From CAZEDM01 sp964511075 (GTDB lineage: Bacteria > Zixibacteria > MSB-5A5 > RBG-16-43-9), in assembly GCA_964511075.1 (NCBI GenBank), contig CAZEDM010000016.1:1-26005 (forward strand): a DNA stretch of 26,005 bases. Direction: 5' to 3'. The translations under genes and the position numbers were made by a program. Below, piece after piece: positions 1-7,579 of the stretch. Positions within the stretch are counted from its first letter, which is position 1; the number at the start of each line of letters is the position of its first letter. The notes below the pieces were generated by a model. That model was not told the origin of the DNA and ran no database searches. It worked only from the letters and a program-made list of their open reading frames with translations.

Positions 1-1
1 G

Positions 2-46
2 TCCAGGTACGGAACGGAGATCGGTAAATTCGTGATTATTAAGTAA
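2..46 (+). CDS. C-terminal tail of an upstream exported protein (partial)
   Basis: The reading frame from base 2 is open to a TAA at 44-46 and encodes SRYGTEIGKFVIIK. A short basic/aliphatic ending of the GKFVIIK kind is typical of type IX secretion or FlgD-like C-terminal domains, and the next gene is PorV-like, so a secreted surface protein is likely. Only 14 residues are visible, so the identification is tentative; another frame could be the real one. Confidence 0.4.
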   Translation, partial: SRYGTEIGKFVIIK

Positions 47-78
47 AACCATAAACATAAAATGAAAGGAGTACGGGT

Positions 79-1005
79 ATGAGAAAATTATGCTTGATAG
101 GTTTAGTTCTACTCCTTATTCCGGGATTTGCCTGGGGTCAAGCTAAGACCGGGACCTCAGGTGCCCAGTTTCTGGAATTGGGGGTCTCAGCTCGAGCTGT
201 AGGAATGGGAAATGCCTTTCTGGCCATAGCAGACGATGCATCAGCCATCTTTTATAATCCGGCTGGGCTTAGCCAGTTATCTCAAAGAGAGATCATCCTT
301 ACCCATGTGGATTACCCGGCTGATATTACCTATGATTTTGCAGGTTTGGCTTATCCCTTTCACAGGTTAGGAGGGGTGTGGGGACTGGGATTCTATTTCC
401 TGAATTCCGGCGAGATGGATTATACCACATATTTTAATCCCCTGAGTTCAGGCCAGACCTTTACAGCTAAGGATTACGCTATTTCCTTGAGTTATGGTCG
501 GCTTCTGACAGAACGTTTCAGCATCGGCGCCACGGTGAAACTTATAGACGAACTTTACGAGGAGGAGCGTGCCACCGGCTGGGCGGCTGACATCGGTACG
601 ATGTATAACACCGGTTTCAGGAACTTCAGAATCGGGATGATGATGTGCAACTTCGGGCCGGACTTGAAGTTCATCCGGGAGGCATATCCTCTGCCCATAT
701 CTTTCAAATTCGGCATTGCCCTGGATGTGGTCAATTATGGGGACCATAAGGCTTCGGTGGATTTCGAGCTTGGCCATCCAAATGACAATCTGGAGAAGTT
801 CAATGGCGGCGTGGAATACTGGTACCGGGATATGCTGGCCCTGAGATTTGGAAGCCAGGCAGGGTACGATGAGGGGAATGTGGGATTGGGAGCAGGTATT
901 AAGGTGCCCTTTTATAACAAGACAACGCTGAGAGTGGATTACGGTTATCATAATTTCGGAAATTTAACTGAGGTTCACAGGTTTACCCTGAATTTGAGTT
1001 TTTAA
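79..1005 (+). CDS. PorV/PorQ-family outer-membrane beta-barrel protein
   Basis: A 308-residue protein with an N-terminal signal peptide (basic MRK, hydrophobic stretch to about residue 19, cleavage probably after AWG or GQA). The mature start has the hallmark PorV/PorQ pattern: GTSGAQFLELGVSARAVGMG, then ADDASAIFYNPAGL at about residues 50-63. The remainder alternates aromatic and polar residues as a beta-barrel does and ends in LNLSF, with the terminal Phe usual for outer-membrane barrels. PorV family members are FadL-like barrels that help export or anchor type IX secretion cargo; here that role is inferred from family and from the T9SS-like tail elsewhere in the window. The start is supported by AAAGGAG about 8 bases upstream. 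It sits 37 bases before the lipoprotein gene, so the two are probably cotranscribed. Confidence 0.8.
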   Translation: MRKLCLIGLVLLLIPGFAWGQAKTGTSGAQFLELGVSARAVGMGNAFLAIADDASAIFYNPAGLSQLSQREIILTHVDYPADITYDFAGLAYPFHRLGGVWGLGFYFLNSGEMDYTTYFNPLSSGQTFTAKDYAISLSYGRLLTERFSIGATVKLIDELYEEERATGWAADIGTMYNTGFRNFRIGMMMCNFGPDLKFIREAYPLPISFKFGIALDVVNYGDHKASVDFELGHPNDNLEKFNGGVEYWYRDMLALRFGSQAGYDEGNVGLGAGIKVPFYNKTTLRVDYGYHNFGNLTEVHRFTLNLSF

Positions 1006-1042
1006 ATTGAGTTCCTAACCTTTAAAAAAGGAGTTTTCAAAG

Positions 1043-3016
1043 ATGAAAAGATGGATTTGCGCACCACTTTTGCTCCTGATTTTATTAATGCTCTTTTCGG
1101 CTTGTGGTAAGCTCAGCAGAAAGGGAACCGCTCCCTCGAATGTAGCGCCGGAGGTCTTTATGGTAAATATACCTCCGGATTCCGCTAATTTTTCCACCTT
1201 AGCCAAGATCTACTGGTATGGATTCGATCAGGATGGCTATATCAGCCGTTATCAATATCTGGTAATACCCGATACCGGAGGCCTAGTTCCCAAATCTGGC
1301 GGTTATATCGACCCCGCATTTGTTCAGCTGATAGAGGAGGTAAGTCCCGAGGATTGGAACGACAGCTCGCTCTCGGTGATTCTGGGAATCAACAAATCTG
1401 CTCTGAGTGTGGTGGATTCAGTTGAAAACAACGTCGGGACCTGGGATAACGTAATGCTTTTTGCTTCCCTGGATACCACCATCTATGTAGCCCAGTATTT
1501 CTTCGTCAGGGGTGTGGACAATGATGGCGCTATTTCCAAGATCTGGAAGCCTGATTCGGAAAAAGGCAGTAATTTCCGCTGGTTCACCCGTAGTAACCGT
1601 CCACCTATAACCAAGGTTAAATATTCTTCCGTGGAGACCACGGACCCCAACTACCTGCTGGACGATTCGATTCTGACTGAATACTGCCTGCCGGAGACTA
1701 CAGTTGACTGGAGAGGTTTGAAATTCTCCTGGGAGGCTGAAGACCCGGATTACTCTTCAAGGTCCCAGCCCTCCTTTAATTTCTCCTGGAGTCTTTTGGG
1801 TCCCTTTGCAGACCCGAGTTCAATTGACACCACCCAGGTCTATTATTCCTCCTGGAACAGCACCACTTCCTCCCCCATATTAGACAGCACCAGCCGGCTT
1901 ATAGTCGATCTGGAAAATGCTCCCGGAGAGTTATATGGGTGGTACCAGTTCAGGGTCTGTGCCTGGGATGATGCCTTTGCCCCTGACCCCACGCCGGCTG
2001 CTATCAATTTTAAAATCACAAAGCCGCCTTTCCTGTTTCAGCCAGAGGACTACGGCAGGAGGGTGCTGCTGGTAGATGCAACCTCATATGATGGGAAATT
2101 AATTGTGCCTTATCGGGATTCAATCAGAAACTTTTATATGGGAATGCTTCAGGAGTTGAAAGATTCTTTAGATATTATCAGTGATTATTCACTCTTCCGC
2201 TGGGAAACGAATCCGAATTATGTATTTCCTGTGCCTGAGGATACTCTGTCTCGATATGGTCTGGCGATTTTCTTCAATGAGGGTCGATTTAGTGCCATCC
2301 AGGGTTATGGTGCTGACATATCCAGTGCCATAGGGAATGATACCGGCTTTGTTCAAATAGAAAGGTATCTGAGAGTAGGCGGAAAAGTATGGATGATAGG
2401 GCAGAACAATTTCGGAGTTGATGAACAGCCTGTGCCGAGTTACATACCGATAGATCCTAATGGTAGTGGAAAATACGGCTATAAAGGTCCAGCGGTGACA
2501 GTGGCAAATTACTTCTGCGGCGTTACCGGGTTTAATTATCCGGCTTTTTCCTCTGATACCGTGAATCTCGTAAATGGCAGGAACGAGGAGATGATTAAAG
2601 CTGAGCCTTTCGATCCTTATGGGGTTCAAGCCGGTCTTCCAACATTGGAAGTTGACCCAGTGAAGTTGTCCAAAAGGTACTGGGATTTCTATGTCTTTAA
2701 ATTCACACCACCCTGGGACAGCCTGAAAGGAATTCCACGAGCCAGTTGGGAATCTATCTGGAATAACTATTATAATGAGAGGCTTTATACTTTTATATCC
2801 TATAAGGGAAGCCAGTCGACTTTGCACGGAAGGGCCTGTGCCTCCAGAGCCTATAGCCCGGATCCCTGGACCTTCTATGACGAGCCCGGACAGCCTACCC
2901 TGCAGTGGAAAACCGCTGAGTTTTGTTTCCCCTGCCTGCCTATAAAGAGAGACAATATGCTTGAATTGATGGAAGTGATGGTAAACTGGTTTTTGTCAGA
3001 TCAGGTCTACCCTTAA
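1043..3016 (+). CDS. Large exported lipoprotein of unknown function
   Basis: A 657-residue protein beginning with a lipoprotein signal peptide: MKRW, a long Leu-rich core, then the lipobox FSAC with the acylated Cys at residue 21. Residues about 35-330 resemble tandem Ig/fibronectin-like beta-sandwich segments, including YWYGFDQDGYISRYQY and FSWEAEDPDYSS. From about residue 338 (RRVLLVDATSYDGK) the sequence resembles an alpha/beta fold of the kind found in T9SS-associated surface proteins: a VLLVD strand, a helix, then YGLAIFFNEGRF and GGKVWMIGQNNFG. I recognise no catalytic motif and assign no function. GGAG lies about 9 bases before the ATG. The gene follows the PorV-like gene closely and ends just before a strong hairpin, so it is probably the last gene of that transcript. 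Confidence 0.65.
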   Translation: MKRWICAPLLLLILLMLFSACGKLSRKGTAPSNVAPEVFMVNIPPDSANFSTLAKIYWYGFDQDGYISRYQYLVIPDTGGLVPKSGGYIDPAFVQLIEEVSPEDWNDSSLSVILGINKSALSVVDSVENNVGTWDNVMLFASLDTTIYVAQYFFVRGVDNDGAISKIWKPDSEKGSNFRWFTRSNRPPITKVKYSSVETTDPNYLLDDSILTEYCLPETTVDWRGLKFSWEAEDPDYSSRSQPSFNFSWSLLGPFADPSSIDTTQVYYSSWNSTTSSPILDSTSRLIVDLENAPGELYGWYQFRVCAWDDAFAPDPTPAAINFKITKPPFLFQPEDYGRRVLLVDATSYDGKLIVPYRDSIRNFYMGMLQELKDSLDIISDYSLFRWETNPNYVFPVPEDTLSRYGLAIFFNEGRFSAIQGYGADISSAIGNDTGFVQIERYLRVGGKVWMIGQNNFGVDEQPVPSYIPIDPNGSGKYGYKGPAVTVANYFCGVTGFNYPAFSSDTVNLVNGRNEEMIKAEPFDPYGVQAGLPTLEVDPVKLSKRYWDFYVFKFTPPWDSLKGIPRASWESIWNNYYNERLYTFISYKGSQSTLHGRACASRAYSPDPWTFYDEPGQPTLQWKTAEFCFPCLPIKRDNMLELMEVMVNWFLSDQVYP

Positions 3017-3050
3017 TCCATAAAAGGTCAGACTAAATCTTCTTTAAATA

Positions 3051-3080
3051 AAGAGACCGGGAATAAAACCCCGGTCTCTT
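3051..3080. terminator. Intrinsic terminator between convergent genes
   Basis: An 11-bp perfect stem, AAGAGACCGGG / CCCGGTCTCTT, closes an 8-base loop and is followed on + by TCTTTATTT. On the minus strand it is followed by TTTATTTAAAG. It lies between the lipoprotein gene (+, ending at 3016) and the dockerin protein gene (-, ending at 3152), so it probably works in both directions. Confidence 0.8.
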
Positions 3081-3151
3081 TCTTTATTTGGATTCGACAA
3101 GAAGTGGTGAGTTTATTGATTCCAGAACTCATTTTTTTATTAAATACAAGT

Positions 3152-4660
3152 TTAGCCACAGCAGGCTGGTGCGTGTCCTCCCTTGAAAAGACGATTAATT
3201 AAGTAAGTCACATCGCCACCATCTACTGAATGATCACAATTGACATCTGCTTTCCAAATTGGAGTTGGTGGGTTACCTCCCTTATAGAGATAATTTATTA
3301 AATAGGTTACATCTGAGACAGAGACATTGCCATCACCATTGCAATCCCCGCACACAGTTGAAGAATAAGTGTACTTTATGGTTACGTATTCAGTATTCCC
3401 CACATTACTCCATCCGGTTACATAAACATTTCCGTCATCGTCTACAACGATATCGTGTGCTTCGTCATCGAAGAACTCCGGATTGTCATGTCTCCTTATC
3501 CAGACCTCACCTCCATTTGGATCATATTTTATGGTGGCGAAGTCATAAACTGTTTCGTTGGTAGCATTACCATAGCTATAGCCGGTTACATATATATAAC
3601 CAGAGTCATCTACTGCTATGGCCTGAGCCTTATCTCCTGTACCTCCGGATCCTACTCCCTTGTATCTTTTTACCCAGACCGAATCTCCGTCATCATCATA
3701 CTTTACAGTGCCATACTCACTGGAGCTTTCTCCGGTCACGTACACGTTGCCGGAATTATCAACCGTGATATCGAATACTTTATCGTCTTCACCACTATCG
3801 TATATGCTTGTCCAGCCTGCCCCATATTGAGGATATTTAATGGTGACATAGTTCCAATCTTCATTATAGTAGCGACGACCGGTCACATAGAAATTGTCAG
3901 ACCCATCCATGGCCATTGCCCATGCCTCTTCCCGTATGGATTCAGAAGAAGAGGTATACTTATATGTTCCCTGCCATGTTCCCGATGAGTTATACTTTAA
4001 AGTGACAAAATCAGAGGATGTGTCAGAATCATCACTTCTACCAGTTATATAAATATATCCAGAGCCATCTATGACAATATCGCGAGCCTCGTCAAAAAGT
4101 TCAAGGTCGTCGTATGTCCTTACCCAAGACTGAGTTCCGTCAGAAGTGTACTTTATAAGGATATAGTCATAATCTGTATCAATGTCGTAAAACCTTCCAG
4201 TTACATAGACGTTACCTGAACCATCCACGGTTATGGCATTGGCTTTATCTGCGAGCCAGCCTCCGGGATATCTTTTTACCCATCCGCCTGAAACGGTATC
4301 CCCATCAGATGTATACTTTATGGTGGCAATATCAGTGCAGCTTTCCCCGGTTACATATACATAGCCGGAATTATCTACAGTTATATCGTTAGCTTCATCG
4401 TCTCCATCAGTCGGTCCGTTATATCTCCTGACCCAGGCAGTATCCCCGTCAGGTTCATACTTGATGGTGAGATAATCCTTTAAGGTACTATCCACACTAA
4501 ATCCGGTTACATACACATAACCGGAAGCATCTACTGCCACAGCTTTAGCCTGACTATTACCTTGACTGAAATACGTTCTTACCCAGGCGGTATCAACCTG
4601 CGCAAAGAGCGGTAAGGTGAAAACAAAGATGAAAATGATAGTCAGAAATACCCTGAACAT
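3152..4660 (-). CDS. Secreted SBBP-type beta-propeller protein with C-terminal dockerin
   Basis: A 502-residue protein with a signal peptide (MFRVFL, hydrophobic core, cleavage after LFAQ). It then carries eight tandem repeats of about 50 residues, each built on DxSGxVYVTGxS followed by a TIKY strand and a W(V/I)RRY strand. This is the SBBP/beta-propeller repeat pattern of secreted proteins. The last 65 or so residues hold two EF-hand-like calcium loops, GDCNGDGNVSVSDVTYLINY and ADVNCDHSVDGGDVTYLI. Each is followed by a YLI helix and a KGG turn, which is the dockerin type I arrangement. Four Cys (CGDC near the start of this segment, CC at the end) could form disulfides. Dockerins bind cohesins; no cohesin is visible here, so the partner is unknown. 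AAGGAGG lies 4 bases from the ATG. The upstream leader is unusual and is listed separately. Confidence 0.8.
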   Translation of the reverse strand: MFRVFLTIIFIFVFTLPLFAQVDTAWVRTYFSQGNSQAKAVAVDASGYVYVTGFSVDSTLKDYLTIKYEPDGDTAWVRRYNGPTDGDDEANDITVDNSGYVYVTGESCTDIATIKYTSDGDTVSGGWVKRYPGGWLADKANAITVDGSGNVYVTGRFYDIDTDYDYILIKYTSDGTQSWVRTYDDLELFDEARDIVIDGSGYIYITGRSDDSDTSSDFVTLKYNSSGTWQGTYKYTSSSESIREEAWAMAMDGSDNFYVTGRRYYNEDWNYVTIKYPQYGAGWTSIYDSGEDDKVFDITVDNSGNVYVTGESSSEYGTVKYDDDGDSVWVKRYKGVGSGGTGDKAQAIAVDDSGYIYVTGYSYGNATNETVYDFATIKYDPNGGEVWIRRHDNPEFFDDEAHDIVVDDDGNVYVTGWSNVGNTEYVTIKYTYSSTVCGDCNGDGNVSVSDVTYLINYLYKGGNPPTPIWKADVNCDHSVDGGDVTYLINRLFKGGHAPACCG

Positions 4661-4709
4661 AAATCCTCCTTTTTAAAGGGTATTCAAATTTATTGGGCTC
4701 AAGAAGATT

Positions 4710-4727
4710 TTAGGGCACTTTTCTCAT
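4710..4727 (-). CDS. Leader mini-ORF MRKVP upstream of the dockerin protein
   Basis: On the minus strand a near-perfect ribosome site, AAAGGAGGTGCC, runs directly into ATGAGAAAAGTGCCCTAA: five codons and a stop. It lies 49 bases before the start of the 502-residue secreted protein gene and downstream of a good promoter. The SD is stronger than most in the window, which argues that ribosomes load there. It may be a leader peptide or a translational control site. No known family is involved; coding status is inferred from the SD alone. Confidence 0.4.
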   Translation of the reverse strand: MRKVP

Positions 4728-4755
4728 GGCACCTCCTTTGATTAAACATACGTGC
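4725..4755 (-). promoter_or_regulatory. Possible SD-sequestering hairpin in the leader
   Basis: In the leader RNA a GGCAC about 20 bases upstream can pair with GTGCC, which joins the mini-ORF ribosome site to its ATG. A second GTGCC inside the mini-ORF (codons 4-5) could compete for the same GGCAC. The arrangement suggests two alternative pairings around one initiation site. The stems are only 5 bp, so this is a suggestion, not a demonstrated switch. Confidence 0.3.
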
Positions 4756-4840
4756 CGAAATTCCCCTACTTTTTGAATGTACACCCTTTCACAGAGATAG
4801 AATTACAAAGGCTCTATTAAAAAAATTGGAAATTATTTTT

Positions 4841-4874
4841 AGTATAAAATAAGGTGAGCCTGTGATTTTGTCAA
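4841..4874 (-). promoter_or_regulatory. Putative sigma70-type promoter for the dockerin protein
   Basis: On the minus strand a perfect TTGACA (4874..4869) is followed after 17 bases by TATTTT (4851..4846). TATACT overlaps just downstream (4846..4841). Transcription would start near 4838, giving a leader of about 180 nt that contains the mini-ORF. A TTGACA/TATTTT pair also precedes pyrR in this window. Confidence 0.55.
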
Positions 4875-5092
4875 GGTTTAATTATTGATTCAGTAAATAA
4901 TTTTTAAAAAATTTAATGCTATACAGATTGCTAATCAAGAGTTAAAAACTGGTATTATTGGGTAAAAAAAATCAAAACATTCAAATAATTTCTTATGGAC
5001 TTGAAATTACTGCGGTGCCCATGATTCTCCTGACTACAGGGATATTACTGGTAAGTGTTTGCAGATTAAAACCTTATGCCCATTATGCTGTT
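4875..5092. other. AT-rich gene-free spacer
   Basis: This is the upstream half of a spacer of about 430 bases between the dockerin protein and the glycosyltransferase, both on the minus strand. It is AT-rich. It holds two short overlapping + frames (ATG at 4995 and ATG at 5021, 9 and 29 codons, the second running into the end of the next gene). Neither has a ribosome site or a recognisable product. I see no hairpin terminator for the glycosyltransferase gene here and no RNA gene. Confidence 0.5.
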
Positions 5093-7393
5093 TTAGTTCC
5101 GTTGAGATAAAAGTGAATCAACCAGCCTTAGTTTTTCCTTAGCCGGGTCGAATCCCGGGGAAAGATTCAAAACAGCTTGTAATTCCTCCTTTGCCAGCTG
5201 GAGGTTGTTGCTCTTGGCATAGATTAAGCCCAGATTATAATGATAAGCCGGGTTATTGGGGCTGAGTTCCGAAGCTTTTCTCAGTTGCTCGATCCCCTTA
5301 CGGTATTCTTTTCTCGAATCGTAAATGTGAGCCAGGGAAGAGTAAGCCTCGGCAAAATCGGGTTTTAGCTCGGTTGAGCGGGTCAAACTTTTTTCCGCCA
5401 GCTCCAGCTTTCTCTGCTGTATATAGATTATACCGGAATTGTAAGCGGCATAGGCTTGCAGCCCTTTTAAGCCCTCTTTTGCCGGGTCATCCTGGGAGAA
5501 GATGAGACCTACATTGAATTCCCTTTCCTGGGTATTTTCTTTCTGACTTAAAAGCAGCTGGTACTCCTTTAGCGCCTCCTCTGTTCTTCCCTGAGTTTGA
5601 TAGAGAATTCCCCTGTAAAATTCTATGCCAGCAGGAGGGGGCTGTAGCCGGGCAACTTTAACCAGGGTGCTTTCAGCCAGGGAGAACTTTTCCGCCCTGC
5701 GATAGGCTAAGAATAAATTGAAGTAGGCTTTCAGATAGTAGGGCTTGGCTTGAAGCGCTTTCTCCGCATACTCTATGGCTCTGGGGTAATCCCTTTCGAG
5801 CCGGTACAGGGTCGAGAGATTGTTGTAAGCCTTTTCGTTCCTGGGGTATAGTTTTATCTCCTCTGAAAACTCCTTTTCTGCCAGAGAATAGTTCCCCTCG
5901 TTAAAATAGACGTTTCCCAGATTTAAATGTGCCCTTTTCACCCGGGGGTCCAGCTTCAGGGCTAAAAGATACTGGTCCTTTGACTTCTGAAGCTCTCCCT
6001 GTCTCAGGTAGAGATTTCCCAGGCTGAAATGTGCCTGGGCGAAATTCTCTTTCTCCAGATGAAAAAGATTGGAGTTGGCAAAGAAAAAGAATAAAACAAA
6101 AAAGAACAATGATATGAAGATCTTCCTGTAGGATGCACTTCGGACGAATTCAAAAATCCGTATCAGGGCGAAGGAGGCGAATATGAGCAGAAAGGGCAGC
6201 ACCGGCAAGCGAAAGCGGGCGGTTATAAAAAAGAGAAGCACCGAAAAGGTGTAAGAGAAAACAAAACTAAAGGGGAGAAAAAGCCTTCTCCAGTCTTTGA
6301 GGCAAAGTACGATTCCCAGAAGACTCAAAGGAGAGATTATCCAGAAACCCAGGGGAAGGATGCGGATCAGGGAAGAGTATCTTCTGAAAAAGTAGATATC
6401 CTGGTTGTTGCTGGGCTCGTAGGAGTTCCAGAAAAGATATAGTTTCCTTATAAAAAGGGAAAGAAACTCTGTCGGTGCAGTGAGCATATAATTTATTCCC
6501 TTTTTGAGATAATAATCGGAAACCTCGGATGGTCTGGGGGTCTTACCTATCGCCTTCTGTGCCTCGTAAGCCGCATCCGTATATTCCCAGTCATCTCCAA
6601 AAGGGGGCAGGGCTGCGCTCAGCCCGTTTGCCTCAGGATTGTTCCCGATATAGAAATTAATCCCTCCCTGGGAAGCGATAAGAACGAGGTCTTTCCCTAC
6701 CAGGTAGTTTCTCAGGGTTACCGGAAAGATAAGGAGAAAAAGTCCCCCAAGAAAAAATAGTGAGAAGATGAACTTTCTCTTCAGATCAGACTGGAGAAAC
6801 AAAAATATCCAGACCAGGGCAAAGGGGATGAAAATCAGGATGTTCGGCCGGGTGATAGCAAAAAGCCCGGCTGTCAGACCTGCCAGGAAGAATCCTGATC
6901 TCCTGGGGTTGTCAGCTGAACGCAGGAGAAGTAAGATCAGTAGAACCCCCAGGGGGACCAGAAGCGAGTCCAGAAGAAGCTCACCCTCGAAGTAAAAGAA
7001 GATCCAGTAGATAGAGGCGAAAACAGCCGATAAATAAGCCACCTTTTTGTGGAAAAGCCTCTTAGCCAGAAAATAGATAAGGACAACGGAAAAAGAGCCA
7101 AGCAGGTGCTGGATCAGCCTGGGGATGAAATAGTTATGGCCGAAGAGCTTGTATATTATCCCCAGAAAATAAGGGTAAAAAGGCGCCCGGAAGAAGACCT
7201 GGTCCCCGATCCAGTTTCCCTGCGCAATCGACTGCGCCCAGAGGTCGTGATACAAGGGGTCCATAATGGGGGAGCCGAAAAAAGGATTGGACCTGATCTG
7301 CAATAGATAGATCAAACGCAGGATAAAGCTGAAGACGAATATCCCCAGAACGAAATAACGCTCCTTTCTGTCTTCCAGGGGTTTAAACTGCAT
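5093..7393 (-). CDS. Membrane glycosyltransferase (GT39/ArnT-like) fused to TPR repeats
   Basis: A 766-residue protein. Residues about 13-440 are a polytopic membrane region of the dolichyl-phosphate-mannose/ArnT-type GT-C superfamily. An early luminal loop carries an acidic residue (SPIMDPLYHDLWA), followed by APFYPYFLG and YFEGELLLDS. Many hydrophobic helices follow, the last at about 425-440. Residues about 450-766 are tandem TPRs, for example AHFSLGNLYLRQGELQKSKD, AHLNLGNVYFNEGNYSLAEK and AYSSLAHIYDSRKEYRKGIE. GT-C enzymes move a sugar from a polyprenyl-phosphate donor to an acceptor on the outer face of the inner membrane; substrate and acceptor here are unknown. The layout resembles eukaryotic TMTC O-mannosyltransferases. 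No clear SD precedes the ATG, but a TATAAT lies 20 bases upstream (7419..7414), so a short leader is possible. Confidence 0.75.
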   Translation of the reverse strand: MQFKPLEDRKERYFVLGIFVFSFILRLIYLLQIRSNPFFGSPIMDPLYHDLWAQSIAQGNWIGDQVFFRAPFYPYFLGIIYKLFGHNYFIPRLIQHLLGSFSVVLIYFLAKRLFHKKVAYLSAVFASIYWIFFYFEGELLLDSLLVPLGVLLILLLLRSADNPRRSGFFLAGLTAGLFAITRPNILIFIPFALVWIFLFLQSDLKRKFIFSLFFLGGLFLLIFPVTLRNYLVGKDLVLIASQGGINFYIGNNPEANGLSAALPPFGDDWEYTDAAYEAQKAIGKTPRPSEVSDYYLKKGINYMLTAPTEFLSLFIRKLYLFWNSYEPSNNQDIYFFRRYSSLIRILPLGFWIISPLSLLGIVLCLKDWRRLFLPFSFVFSYTFSVLLFFITARFRLPVLPFLLIFASFALIRIFEFVRSASYRKIFISLFFFVLFFFFANSNLFHLEKENFAQAHFSLGNLYLRQGELQKSKDQYLLALKLDPRVKRAHLNLGNVYFNEGNYSLAEKEFSEEIKLYPRNEKAYNNLSTLYRLERDYPRAIEYAEKALQAKPYYLKAYFNLFLAYRRAEKFSLAESTLVKVARLQPPPAGIEFYRGILYQTQGRTEEALKEYQLLLSQKENTQEREFNVGLIFSQDDPAKEGLKGLQAYAAYNSGIIYIQQRKLELAEKSLTRSTELKPDFAEAYSSLAHIYDSRKEYRKGIEQLRKASELSPNNPAYHYNLGLIYAKSNNLQLAKEELQAVLNLSPGFDPAKEKLRLVDSLLSQRN

Positions 7394-7454
7394 GGAGAAA
7401 ATATATCTCAGGCATTATACTTTGTCAATAAAATCAAATCCTTTAATCCAGCTG

Positions 7455-7484
7455 AATAAAAAGAAGGCAGGTTCAAAACCTGCC
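7455..7484 (-). terminator. Minus-strand hairpin with U-tract upstream of the glycosyltransferase gene
   Basis: On the minus strand GGCAGGTT, a 3-base loop and AACCTGCC are followed by TTCTTTTTATT, the form of an intrinsic terminator. No minus-strand gene lies upstream to need it, because the next gene out is on +. It may therefore be a leader attenuator for the glycosyltransferase gene at 5093-7393, or stop antisense transcription from the divergent cluster. GGAGGTGA lies about 30 bases before the stem on the same strand, followed by short ATG frames that run through the hairpin. Confidence 0.5.
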
Positions 7485-7579
7485 GCCATAGTCGCATTTT
7501 ATAGAAAATCACCTCCAACTCCTATCCAGATTTAGCGTATTTTTGTTAAATGAGCCGATAATAAGAGTGGAGAGTAGTT

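Noticed and set aside
5021..5110. 29-codon + frame running into the end of the glycosyltransferase gene
   Set aside because: No SD and it overlaps antisense coding sequence; likely chance.
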